Below, in pieces: positions 43,129-53,985 of a stretch of 64,000 nucleotides of DNA (position 1 is the stretch's first letter; the number at the start of each line of letters is the position of its first letter). The translations under genes and the position numbers were made by a program. Source of the stretch: Isoetes taiwanensis (lineage: Eukaryota; Streptophyta; Lycopodiopsida; Isoetales; Isoetaceae); NCBI GenBank assembly GCA_021234155.1, contig JAJEKV010000110.1, positions 1,828,338 to 1,892,337 of the forward strand. The letters run 5' to 3'. The notes under the pieces are model-generated. The model did no database searches and was not told where the DNA came from. It worked only from the letters and a program-made list of their open reading frames with translations.

Positions 43129-45552
43129 AAGTCCACAAATTTGTGGCATAAATACATGAGTGTTTGATGGCTAGGTAGCTAATTTGGCAGGCATTTGTGA
43201 TGGTTTATGGTCTTGAGGTATCGGATAAAGATATGGCAATTAAGATCTAATGGCAATTGCCTCATAAGGTAAGTACAAACAATGGCCATGGATCCCGCCT
43301 TTAGGCATAAAAGCACACGAGTGCACCAACAATACGAAGTTTGGGTAGGCATCTAATTTTAAGGTGGCAAGCATGAAAGGTGTTTTGTGCATTGGTTTGG
43401 TTAAGTGCTATTATGGCATCCATGCGAGGAGTTTTTATCACAGTGTTAGGTTGACAGCTGGGAAAGATTGAAATTATACAACAGTGGCATGAAAACATCA
43501 CACAAAATTTGGATGTCTACTTATGCATCTTGTTTGGGTTACAATGGCAATATAATAACATGGTTAAGTCGTAGGGGAACGTATATTCACATTTTGTGAA
43601 AGAATAATGTTTTATTTCCGTGGATAACATTGGACATTTATTGGTTAAGTCCGTGGGAACGTATATTCACATTTTGTAAAAGAATAATGTTTTATTTTCG
43701 TGGATAACATTGGACATTTGTTGCAAAGAAAGTTTTGAGGGCAAATAGCAAGTCATTTGGTGCAAATAATGTACTGAGCTTTTCCGGATGCATGGATGCG
43801 TGTACAATCCAATGGCACGGGATGATCACATGTTTGTATTCCTACCTTAGAGCTATCGGTAGCAAGGGCATTTGCAAGTTTAGGGTTCTTGTGTATAAAG
43901 CTAGGGTTTGGCCATGCATTCTACCGGTAATGTTCAAACAAAGGCGCGATCTCGAAAGTAAGATGGGCATACCATGGCAATTGGCGGATGGCGGAGCATT
44001 TTACGGTGATAATGGTTAGCGTTGGCTGCAAGATAGGCATACCATGGCGTGTGGTGGCTAGCTATATGCAAGGGCGAAAATACTACGGATCCGAAGGAAG
44101 CGATCTGCTCACTTGCGATGGCAATAAGTAAAATACTATGAAAAATAGCATGGCTGATAGCGATATTCTTTGGGATTATTGCACGCAGAAAGGCATCAAA
44201 TACAATGGTTCTCCAGCAATATGCAAGATATGGAGGCAAATAGCGAGAGCAATGCTTCGTATCCACCTCAAATAACTCAGGTTTCTCCATTTGATGTGAT
44301 TAATTTGTCTAGCTAGATGATTTTGCATGTGCTTACTAATTTAAATAGGAATAAAAAATCATGGAAACCCGATATATGGTGGTGAAAGGTAGTTAGATCT
44401 GTTAAATGGAAAGAGAATATCATAAAGGAGCTATGGGTAAAAGCTTATTGGCATGAGTCATATTTTATGTAAGCATAGTATAAATTCCAGAAGTTTGAGG
44501 CTTAAAGCTTATGCTAATAATATGGTTGCCGGAGCAGACACATGGGATATATTCGTGATTCTTTGTATCTTCATAAATGATGCTACTAATCTAGTAGTGT
44601 AACTCTAACTTGTGTGGCTTTGGGCACTTTGGCCGGACTGCATGAGATAGAGCTCTAAGATTTTAATGAAAATGCATTAATGTAGGCGACCAAATCGGAC
44701 CATAGTGATTCTATAACTATAGTTTACCATTGGGTAAAGATTATTATTGCATTCTTTATGTATTATGTTAAGTATTTACTGATTGCAAGCAGTGTGAAGG
44801 GGGATAACCTTAGAGGACCCCATGACGCCTGCTAGTAGCTTAGGCTTTTACCCATGAATTTGGCTAACCGTCCTTTGGTTCTCTCGCAGTGTAAGTGGTC
44901 CTCTACTGCTTTTTTGTTTTTTTTTAAACAAGTAGTGGATTTCGCCTTTCGGATGGAAGATATGACGTGAAGTTTCTACATTTGTACTCTGACGATGTCA
45001 TAGTGATTGTAAGATAAACTTGATATGCTATTATTGATAAAGGTAATTTACTTGCTCATAATATAAGTTGGGGCAGTATTATTGCTGTTATGAAATTTCA
45101 GAGATGTTTTACATTATTGAATATATGGAAATGATGACCTTGTCTAAGTCTTAAGTCATATACACCTGTATGTCTTAAGGACTGCTTATTGATGCTTGTT
45201 TTTCAAGTATAATGGTTCGGGTTGACCCGACCTAAAGGTTTTTTGTTTTGTCCTCAGTATATTGGTTATACCAATATCTTAGACAAAGGTTGGATATTGT
45301 TCAGGTGTATAAATTTGTTCTAAAAACATTGGATATCTTTATTTCATAGGAAAATGGCAAAGTTAAGGAGCTGGATGTCGGCAATTACAGGATTATGGAG
45401 CTGTGTAGACCATACTTGGATGTGCAGCCAGGTTTATTGCTGATTGCTCATTCAGAATGTAAAATATATTCAGTAGAAAGGCATTTGCCAAGAAAAAACT
45501 TCAAAAGGCATTTGCCCAAGGATTTTCAGAGTTTGGAAGCTGGTGGGTTTAA
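43129..45552. repeat. 3.25-kb macro-repeat, unit 2, left part
   Basis: Collinear with unit 1 from its start to the equivalent of about 42327 (gctggtgggtttaa), where it is cut by foreign sequence. The continuation is found at 51167. It differs from units 1 and 3 mainly at CAG/CTG sites. Confidence 0.9.
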
Positions 45553-45770
45553 TAACCAACACATAACTACCATTGACATTAATAAATATAACCATTGGAT
45601 CCAACACATTTAAATTAAAATCCCCCTTAAACCCCCTTTGGTTTGGGTGCATATTCACACGGGGGGTGACTCCGGGCATCGAGAGCTGTCGGATTGGCAT
45701 ATTCGCCCCATATTCCTTAATCTAGACCGTACGTAAAGTTCCTCATTTGTGGGGTATGCAAGTACAACAT
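45553..45770. repeat. Half copy of a foldback MITE
   Basis: Starts taaccaacacataactacc and contains ccccctttggtttgggtg and cacacggggggtgac. It matches the right arm of the MITE at 48074-48514 inverted (nearly exact over about 115 bp) and the left arm directly, with more differences. The GGCCCGAAGGGCC end is missing. Confidence 0.75.
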
Positions 45771-46639
45771 TTGCTATACTGTATAACAAGATTCGCAAAA
45801 TACTATAAGATTTCAACCGGAATACTAATATGTAGCATAATAACAGGGGGTTTTTTTTTGTGTTTTTGTACGCTTTTCACAAAGGTTTTCCTAAGATTTC
45901 ATGGCGTATTCGAATGGATGTACTAATGCGTACATCTAGAGTGCACCATTTCTTAGTCGTTGATTTAGCTTTTTTTTTTTCAATGGTCCAACATCCAAGG
46001 GCTCACAACAAAAGCCCTCTTTTTATTTTAGGGCTGAACATGCAAGCCTCGTGGATAGCAGGGCATTCTTGCAAAAAATTAATGTTCTTGTGATCAGAGT
46101 GGAAACAGATTTGGAGTGGCGAGGATGATGATGCGGCCTGACTTGCAAAATTTGTCATCCGTCTCCTTGTAGATGCTTCCTCTTATATTTTAGGGTTTAG
46201 GGCAAGACTCAACGCCAAAGCGTGAGCATTCGTGGATTGAAGCGGTCAGAATAACCGATTTGTGATGCTACCATGGCACGACTTGCAAAATTTGTCATCC
46301 GTCTCCTTGTAGATGCTTTTCTTTCACTATTTTCCATGGTCGTTCTTTGCAGATTCGTGGGAGACGGGTAAAGTGATTGGAGCATGTTACATAGATAAGC
46401 GAAATCGGTAGCCGGGGAAATGCTATGGGGCTTAAATCATCGGGTGGCCAACATCGGGTAGCTATTGAATGCTTTTGCCCTGCGTCTTAGGCCTAGCTTG
46501 CCTGTTTGATCTCGAACCACCTATGGCATTGGGTAAACCGAGTTAGTGTTGGAGTATGCTTACAAAAACATCCAATTACAAAAAATGGTTTGTGGGTACA
46601 GGGGGTGAAGATCGTTACACGCATCAAAATTACCTTACT

Positions 46640-46928
46640 CTCTCCTCTTTGCTTGCAAAAGTCGTAGTTATCATGTTTGGAGGGGGCAGATATGATATCT
46701 TTGATGAAAGGTAATAAAGTCTTTCCTGAGCAAGAATTATCCGCATTAGGCAAAATTGCAGAAAAGCTTGGCAACTTGACTTTCGCTCTATTCATTGTTA
46801 GTAAACTTCTGGAACTTTCAATTCTTCCTTCACGGTTGTCTGAGATGATTGAGAAAGGACCGAGGAGGATCAATCTTGGACAGACACAATATACGGAAGC
46901 CGATCCTTTTTGTGTTGGCGGTTGTTGA
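46640..46928 (+). pseudogene. NB-ARC (NLR immune receptor)-like fragment, probably captured
   Basis: The frame 46677-46928 has VFPEQELSALGKIAEKLGN directly followed by LTFALFIVSKLLEL. This resembles the ARC1 helix of plant NLR proteins, where IAEKCGGLPLAL and VGKLL are the usual words. The downstream LSEMIEKGPRRINLGQ would be the following linker. It has no P-loop or other NLR motif nearby and ends in a stop at 46926-46928. The identification rests on one motif. Confidence 0.4.
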
Positions 46929-47286
46929 ATTTCTTGCTTTAACCTTAAGTGAACAGTGGCTATAAACATGGCTTGGAGTACAGTTTTGGTGGCTCCGTGT
47001 CCCATCCCCTAAACCTGTTGGCTTGTATTGTCAGCAGAGTGTGGAAGAAAATCACCGGGTTTGAAATTAATGGAATGGTGTAAAAACCGCCAAGTTTTTG
47101 TTATGCTCCTGAACATAAAAAAAAGGATATCCAAGCGGGCTTGCTCCTACCATACTTAGTGTTGCTCCATATGCGGCCAGTACCCATTTGCTTAGTTGTA
47201 TGGCTTCAATTGAGAATGTTATGTGATGTATATGTTCTTTGGTTCCAAATTTTTGATTGAGCACGCAACTTTTTTCTTCTGTGTTC

Positions 47287-47418
47287 GGCTTCTACAATGA
47301 GTTGAAATTTGAAGAAAATTTATTAAGTGGGCTAGAAATCAGCCATGTAGATGGGTTTCAAGGCCGAGAGAAAGAAGCAATTATTATTTCTATGGTTCGT
47401 TCAAATGCTCTACGAGAG
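47287..47418 (+). pseudogene. Upf1/IGHMBP2-type helicase exon fragment, probably captured
   Basis: The plus frame reads NELKFEENLLSGLEISH, then VDGFQGREKEAIIISMVRSN. The second string is SF1B helicase motif V, as in SMUBP2/IGHMBP2 and Upf1-like proteins. It ends at NALRE with a canonical donor, GAG|GTGAGC (47419), so a genomic exon with its splice site was captured rather than a cDNA. No other helicase motif is present. Confidence 0.7.
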
Positions 47419-47449
47419 GTGAGCAGCAAATATTTTCTGTATGTGAAGT

Positions 47450-47987
47450 TCTTTCAAGTTAGCACCTGCACACGAGGAACATGTCTTAACTGTTGGAGGA
47501 TATGGTGGCGTTGGAAGACATGCACGATTATCCAATGGGACTATCAAACATTTGGATACTATTGAGCCACCTTCTCCAAGAATGGGACAGGGGGCTTTTG
47601 TCTTAGGTGATAAGATGTGGGTGATAGGTGGGAGGGAGGATCCAAGCACCCCTCTCCAAGAAGTTATGGTCCTTGACATAGATATGTTGTAGGCATCGCC
47701 ATGCAGGTGCATCGCTTGGTTCAAGAATCTACATTCATGGGGGTTGAGGAAGATCTGTAGCTTATGGTGACCTGCGAGTGTTGGATACCCACTTGAGACA
47801 TTGGTCATTACTTGAATGTAGAGGCAACATACCATTTCCACGGTATTCACATTCATTAATTGCAATTGGTAACAAACTTTACACGTTTGGTGGATTTGAT
47901 GGCGCCATTATCTTTGGTGATATTTATATGTTTGACATCTCCACATGTACATGGACGAAGGAGACCACAATTGGTGGCAAATTCTAA
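47450..47987 (+). pseudogene. Kelch-repeat protein fragment, probably captured
   Basis: Two stretches on the plus strand are kelch-like. 47450-47692 gives EEHVLTVGGYGGVGR, MGQGAFVLGDKMWVIGG and VMVLDIDML before a stop. After about 65 non-coding bases, 47757-47987 gives DLRVLDTHLRHWSLLE, PFPRYSHSLIAIGNKLYTF, GGFDGAIIFGDIYMFDI and STCTWTKE. The GG doublets and spaced Tyr/Trp define kelch blades. The gap may be a short intron or decay. It lies directly behind the helicase exon but belongs to a different protein type. Confidence 0.7.
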
Positions 47988-48073
47988 AATATTTTTTATA
48001 ACTTGAGTATGTGGTGCAGCACCATAGTTTTTTTTCAATGCGTTTATCTTGTTTTCTTTGTCTGATTTTGTTA

Positions 48074-48514
48074 GGGCCCGAAGGGCCCAAATTTTTTTTT
48101 TTTAACTACCAGCATATAACTAACAGTAACATTATTAATACAAACTATTGCATCCAACACATTTAAATGAAAATCCCCCTGAAACCCCCTTTGGTTTGGG
48201 TGTATATTCACACGGGGGGTTACTCCGGGCAACGAGAGCTGTCGGATGGGCATATTTGCCTTTTATTCCAAGATCTGGACCGTACATAGCGATCCTCGTT
48301 TGTGGGGTATGCTCGTTTGTTCGTACGTGCAAAATACAATTATGAGGGCTCTCGCTGCCCTACGTCACCCCCCGTGTGAATATGCACCCAAACCAAAGGG
48401 GGTTTAAGGGGGATTTTAATTTAAATGTGTTGGATCCAATGGTTATATTTATTAATGTCAATGGTAGTTATGTGTTGGTTATTATACTAAAAAAATTTTT
48501 TGGCCCTTCGGGCC
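48074..48514. mobile_element. Foldback MITE with GGCCCGAAGGGCC termini
   Basis: Both ends carry GGCCCGAAGGGCC followed by a short A/T run (48074-48104 and, inverted, 48514-48487). The arms inside are inverted copies of each other: the left arm has ccccctttggtttgggtg at about 48185 and the right arm its complement at about 48390. The whole 440-bp unit can fold on itself. It has no coding capacity. No clear target duplication is seen (ttag on the left, ataaa on the right). Confidence 0.75.
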
Positions 48515-48785
48515 ATAAAAAAAAACAGACGTGAGAATATAACAGACATGTAGCAATATGTGTTATGTAATATACAGCATTAAGAGAAAAAAGGAAATAT
48601 AGTAAAATGAAATATGAGTAACAAACAAACATACAATACATTGTTAATATTTTAGAACATAGGAGCAATAAAATAAGAGAGTGTTGATACAAAAAGACAA
48701 GTAAACACAGCTAAACATCATAGTAAAAAACATTTGTAATGATGTTGTACTCCATGTTTAAAACATTTTACTCATATGTTTATAT

Positions 48786-50587
48786 TTAATAACTAAAAAT
48801 AGCAAATGAATCGAACATATTGACCGATTGCATGAGCAACAACAATCGGGCCACTAAAAACGTGGTGTGCAATGTCAAATGTTCAACTGGAACTGAAATC
48901 TTTGGATATGAACAAACCATAACCAATATTGAATCCGGTATCTTTGGATATGACATGGTGACGTTCATGTTCATGTCCAAAGTACCAAACAGTTTGCACA
49001 ATAATCTTTTTGCAGACAAAAGCGGTGAAGATGCTTTATGTCCCTCTCCCACTATATCCAAAGATATGGCATGCCCGCAATTACCATATCAAGTTTCATG
49101 CCTTCGGTAGAGGTGGGTGAAGGAAGCTTCGGGACAATTTTGTTTTTCCATTGCTCCTCTTCATCAATCCACTCTGGAAAGAAGTCGGACCATGTGAGAC
49201 TATCATGTATGCAGGTTCTAATTTTAAAACTGTAGGCCTCATTCCTTGAACTTTTCCCACTCTTTGAAGTCGGGTTGTAAGCCAAGAAATCCAATTCAAG
49301 TTTCATGTACATTTTCTCTAGCAAAGTTGACTTAATCGGTTACGATTGTTTCAGCCAGTCTAGTATCTTTTCATCACTACAATCACTATTTCTATCCCTG
49401 GTATTGAAAAGAGAAAAGGAATGCACTTGAATCAATACACTAAGCCAGCCCATAACCTATTTTAATGACATAAACACATTTTAAAACTTAACATACCTTT
49501 GTTTCACCTCCGCTCACCAATTTTACCTGACAAGCCGAAACTGGAGAGACCAATACCACTGGTAAGAATAAGGATAGTGACTGTAGGAGATATATTTATA
49601 TCCAAGGCAGCAATTCTCAAACAAATTGATGGTGAAATGTGCTGCACCTACTATGGTGATTTCGACTCCAGAAGATATTAAGCTATCTGCGAATGGTGCT
49701 GCAATGGATGAGACCAAAGACGGATGCCAAAAGAGGGAAAATGGAAACACGGATTGCAACCCATTAAAGCATGTGGGTTTTAAATATACGGAGGGGAACA
49801 AGAAGTCGTTAAATGAGGTGGCAAGTCTAACATACCGATCGCGATCCGTTAAGTTGAACTTTAGAGCATCTTTGGAAAAAGCAATTTGTTGGAAATGATA
49901 GAATATTAATGTACAATCCTTGAACTGCAGATATTAAGAGGGTGCTCTAAAAATCTATTTAAGACATCTACCAAACTCCAAAACACCAAAAGCATAAACC
50001 TTTCTAAAATCAGACGGGAAAGTAGCAAAACCTAAGATAGGTTGGAAGCCAAGAAAGAAGTGTGTAATGCCCCGGTTTCCACGAAATGAGCATATGTCAT
50101 AGCCCATACAATTTGGGGTTCGGACATCCCTTTCCACGGAATTTTCGCATCAAGATTGCTTTATCGGTTTCCAAACGAGATATGACATACACGATTTGTT
50201 ATCGAAAATTGCAATAGCAAGATACTTCTTGGGCGGTTCGGTAAAACATTATAGAAAAAGAATATAACTTGACTTGTGTTTTATTTGAGCTCTTTGTCTT
50301 CGATCAAAGTCTCCAACTAAAAACATTGGCACCGCCAAAATAGTCACAAATGCAATTACAAGGAGGATCATAAATAACAGCCTCAGAGAGAAGTGCCACC
50401 AAACTATCCGCCTTTTTCCACCCATTTCCTTGATGGAGCCTTCTATCAGAGGCACCGGAGCCATCATGCACAAATCCGAGCACAGCCAAGCAAGAATCTG
50501 ACTTTCAAGCTTTGAAAACAATACCTCTACTAAGTAAGCAGCTGTTTTTGCTTCCATCCTAGCATAAGGAAACTGCTGACTAGCCAA
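48786..50587 (-). pseudogene. GUX-like (GT8 glucuronosyltransferase) N-terminal gene fragment
   Basis: The minus frame 49324-49052 contains LTWSDFFPEWIDEEEQ, then PKLPSP and KLDMVIAGMPY. This resembles the stem region of plant GUX/PGSIP xylan glucuronosyltransferases, where W-x-x-L-Y-P-E-W-I-D-E-E and LDLVVAKLPC occur. The frame 50587-50249 upstream has a basic patch (GGKRRIVWWHF) and one membrane segment (LRLLFMILLVIAFVTILAV), as expected of the N-terminal anchor of such a Golgi type II protein. 49061-48786 (HTTFLVARLLLL) may continue it. The catalytic GT8 domain is absent. Introns or decayed sequence separate the pieces. A captured or truncated copy is likely. Confidence 0.5.
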
Positions 50588-50599
50588 TTAAGCTTCAGA

Positions 50600-51040
50600 A
50601 TAGCGGATTATTAAACAACCTCAGAAAACCCAAGGTGTCTATCAACCAACTTCACGGCTTTTGAAAAGCTATGGCAATGAAAGCCTTCAATGGCATACGG
50701 ACACCCATTATCTTCAGTGGTTAAACCCCTAGTCCGGTGGAAGGATCGCGATACATAAACTGCATGGTTTCCTGTCCAATGTATGAAAGGCACAAAACTT
50801 GATTCCTTGCAGATCATCACCCATAGACAAACAAGGATTTCTCCCCATAAAAAATAATCGTTGCTCTGTTCTTTGACCCTAAAATCCTTTCTTCCACTTC
50901 CACGAACCCTAAAGTAAAGGGTCTCGATACTTGCATGATACTTGCATGTATTTTTGGGAGTAAAAGAGATAAAGTTATTTGTGAAGGAATAAATATGCAA
51001 TGCAAAACCATTGTAAAACCATAGATAATATGCCATTAAA
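50600..51040. other. No recognised gene
   Basis: The minus frame 51048-50611 (145 codons) lies here inside the Pack-MULE-like element. I recognise no motif in it. Splice-like or membrane features are absent, and it may be chance. Confidence 0.3.
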
Positions 51041-51166
51041 ATATGCATGCACTCTAGATATACTGATTAGTATGCCTCGTGTAATACGCCCATGAAATCA
51101 TATGAAAACCATGCCAAAGAACGTATAAAATCACAAAAAAAACCCCCTGTTATAATGCTACATATT

Positions 51167-51898
51167 CACAACTATTTCCAAGGCCACCATACAATATGGC
51201 AGACTTGATTCGTTTTTTACAATACATTGTGGTGATACCAAGTATTTTAAGCATTGGGATATTTTGAGTTCATATATACATGGCAGCATTGATGATCAGA
51301 TGTCAACAACCAATGATAAATGAACTGGTTTTCAGTTATGACAAATGCAAAGTGCACAATCCAAAATCTGTTGTGTAGACCATTTGGATGTAGACCATCT
51401 TGGCTACGCCGGGCCGAGTCCCTCATGCAGAAATACCTTTCTCAAAACTTTTCTTAGATTTTACCAATATCTTAGATAAAGGTTGGACATTGTTCAGGTG
51501 TATAAATTTGGTCTAAAAACATTGGATATCTTTTTTTCATAGGTAAATGGCAAAGTTGAAGGAGCTCGATGTCGGCAATTACTGGATTTATGGAGTTGTG
51601 CAGACCGTACTTGGATGTGCAGCCAGGTTCATTGCTGATTGTTTAAAATATTGAATTTATTCAGTAGAAAGGCATTTGCCTAATAATCTTCGAAAGGCAT
51701 TTGCCCCTGGATTATGAGAATTTGGAAATGATACATTGTACATTATTTTGCATATGAGTAGAAAAGCATTACAGGTTGGGTAGGGCCTTGGCTGCAACAA
51801 GGTCCTACTCACCTTGTTGCTTCATAACTTCATAAAATGAATATGAAATTTGCTGAGGCTTTTCTGACCTGCGGATGGAGGCAGGATTTTTTATTATT
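51167..51898. repeat. 3.25-kb macro-repeat, unit 2, right part
   Basis: Collinear with 42398-43128 of unit 1, starting cacaactatttccaagg. Together with 43129-45552 it makes one unit, lacking about 70 bp at the break. The foreign block 45553-51166 therefore split this unit. Confidence 0.9.
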
Positions 51899-53672
51899 AA
51901 GTCCACAAATTTGTGGCATAAATACATGAGTGTTTGATGGCTAGGTAGCTAATTTGGCAGGCATTTGTGATGGTTTATGGTCTTGAGGTATCGGATAAAG
52001 ATATGGCAATTAAGATCTAATGGCACTGCCTCATAAGGTAAGTACAAACAATGGCCATGGATCCCGCCTTAGGCATAAAAGCACGAGTGCACCAACAATA
52101 CGAAGTTTGGGTAGGCATCTAATTTGGCAGGGCAAGCATGAGCAGGTTTTGTGCATTGGTGCTGGTTAAGTGCTATTATGGCATCCATGCAGGAGTTTTT
52201 ATCACAGTGTTAGGTTGACAGCTGGGAAAGATTGAAATTATACAACAGTGGCATGAAAACATCACACAAAATTTGGATGTCTACTTATGCATCTTGTTTG
52301 GGTTACAATGGCAGTATAATAACATGGTTAAGTCTGTGGGAACGTATATTCACATTTTGTGAAAGAATAATGTTTTATTTCCGTGGATAACATTGGACAT
52401 TTATTGGTTAAGTCTGTGGGAACGTATATTCACATTTTGTGAAAGAATAATGTTTTATTTTCGTGGATAACATTGGACATTTGTTGCAAAGAAAGTTTTG
52501 AGGGCAAATAGCAAGTCGACTGGTGCAAATAACAGCCTGGAGCTTTCCGGATGCATGGATGCAGGTACAATCCAATGGCACAGGATGATCACATGTTTGT
52601 ATTCCTACCTTAGAGCTGTCGGTAGCAAGGGCATTTGCAAGTTTAGGGTTCTTGTGTATAAAGCTAGGGTTTGGCCATGCATTCTACTCTGGTAATGTTC
52701 AAACAGTGGCCGCATCTCAGAAGTAAGATGGGCATACCATGGCAATTGGCAGATGGCCGGAGCATTTTACGGTGATAATGGTTAGCAGTGGCTGCAAGAT
52801 AGGCATACCATGGCGTGTGGCAGCTAGCTATATGCAAGGGTACGAAAATACTCTGGATCCAGTGAAGCAGATCTGCTCACTTGCGATGGCAATAAGTAAA
52901 ATACTATGAAAAATAGCATGGCTGATAGCAGTATTGCTGGGATTATTGCACAGAAAGGCATCAAATACAATGGTTCTCCAGCAATATGCAAGATATGGAG
53001 GCAAATAGCGAGAGCAATGCTTCGTATCCACCTCAAATAACTCAGGTTTCTCCATTTGATGTGATTAATTTGTCTAGCTAGATGATTTTGCATGTGCTTA
53101 CTAATTTAAATAGGAATAAAAAATCATGGAAACTGATATATGGTGGGCAGGCAGTTAGATCTGTTAAATGGAAAGAGAATATCATAAAGGAGCTATGGGT
53201 AAAAGCTTATTGGCATGAGTCATATTTTATGTAAGCATAGTATAAATCGGTAAGCTGTAGGCTTAAAGCTTATGCTAATAATATGGTTGCTGGAGCAGAC
53301 ACATGGGATATATTCGTGATTGCTGTATCTTCATAAATGATGCTACTAATCTAGTAGTGTAACTCTAACTTGTGTGGCTTTGGGCACTTTGGCTGGACTG
53401 CACAGATAGAGCTCTAAGATTTTAATGAAAATGCATTAATGTAGACAGCCAAATCAGACCATAGTGATTCTATAACTATAGTTTACCATTGGGTAAAGAT
53501 TATTATTGCATTCTTTATGTATTATGTTAAGTATTTACTGATTGCAAGCAGTGTGAAGGGGGATAACCTTAGAGGACCCCATGACGCCTGCTAGTAGCTT
53601 AGGCTTTTACCCATGAATTTGGCTAACCGTCCTTTGGTTCTACTGCAGGTAACAGGGTCCTCTACTCTCTGT
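51899..53672. repeat. 3.25-kb macro-repeat, unit 3, truncated
   Basis: Collinear with unit 1 from 39875 to about 41686 (...ctctactctctgt). It then ends abruptly, and SAR1 intron-like sequence follows. It includes the 80-bp duplication (about 52327-52486). Confidence 0.9.
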
Positions 53673-53985
53673 GTCATCAAGAGAACTATCCACAACTGTG
53701 CCTTGGTTGAATTCATCTAAAAAGCTTAATAAAAAGAGTAACATTGTTTTTTGATAAGGTCTGGCAAGTCTTGCACTGCGACGTGTCTTTTCATATTTGT
53801 CATAAGGACAATATATTATTGTAAAAAAATTGTATAACTATAGTCTTTTGAGTATGCAGGAAAAGGAAACATTTGCTTTGACATTTTTGTATTAAGAGGT
53901 TGAAATGATGTGCAGTTTGAAGTTACTAGAGTTTAGAAATTCTATTCTAGTTTTCTAATGCCATTGGCATGTTTCCCTTTATTAG

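Larger units (their letters stand above)
45827..51166. mobile_element. Pack-MULE-like element: 5.34 kb with long terminal inverted repeats and captured gene fragments
   Basis: The left end (from 45827, aatatgtagcataataac) and the right end (to 51166, reverse complement aatatgtagcattataac) are inverted copies over about 120 bp. They share caggggg plus a T run, gatttcatgg, gcgtatt and atctagagtgca. Between them no transposase is visible. Instead there are pieces of unrelated genes with intron-like boundaries: an NLR-like piece, a helicase motif V exon, a kelch piece and a GUX-like piece. This is what non-autonomous Mutator-like elements that capture genes look like. A 9-bp target duplication is not found, because the left flank is a half MITE and the right flank is array sequence. 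A MITE lies inside. Confidence 0.65.

Noticed and set aside
50061-50160. tgtaatgccccggtttcc resembles the start of many plant gypsy LTRs
   Set aside because: No matching second copy, primer site, polypurine tract or CA end was found in the window. A single short similarity is not enough.
50611-51048. 145-codon minus-strand frame as a captured gene
   Set aside because: No motif or splice boundary is visible, and it overlaps the terminal inverted repeat of the Pack-MULE-like element.
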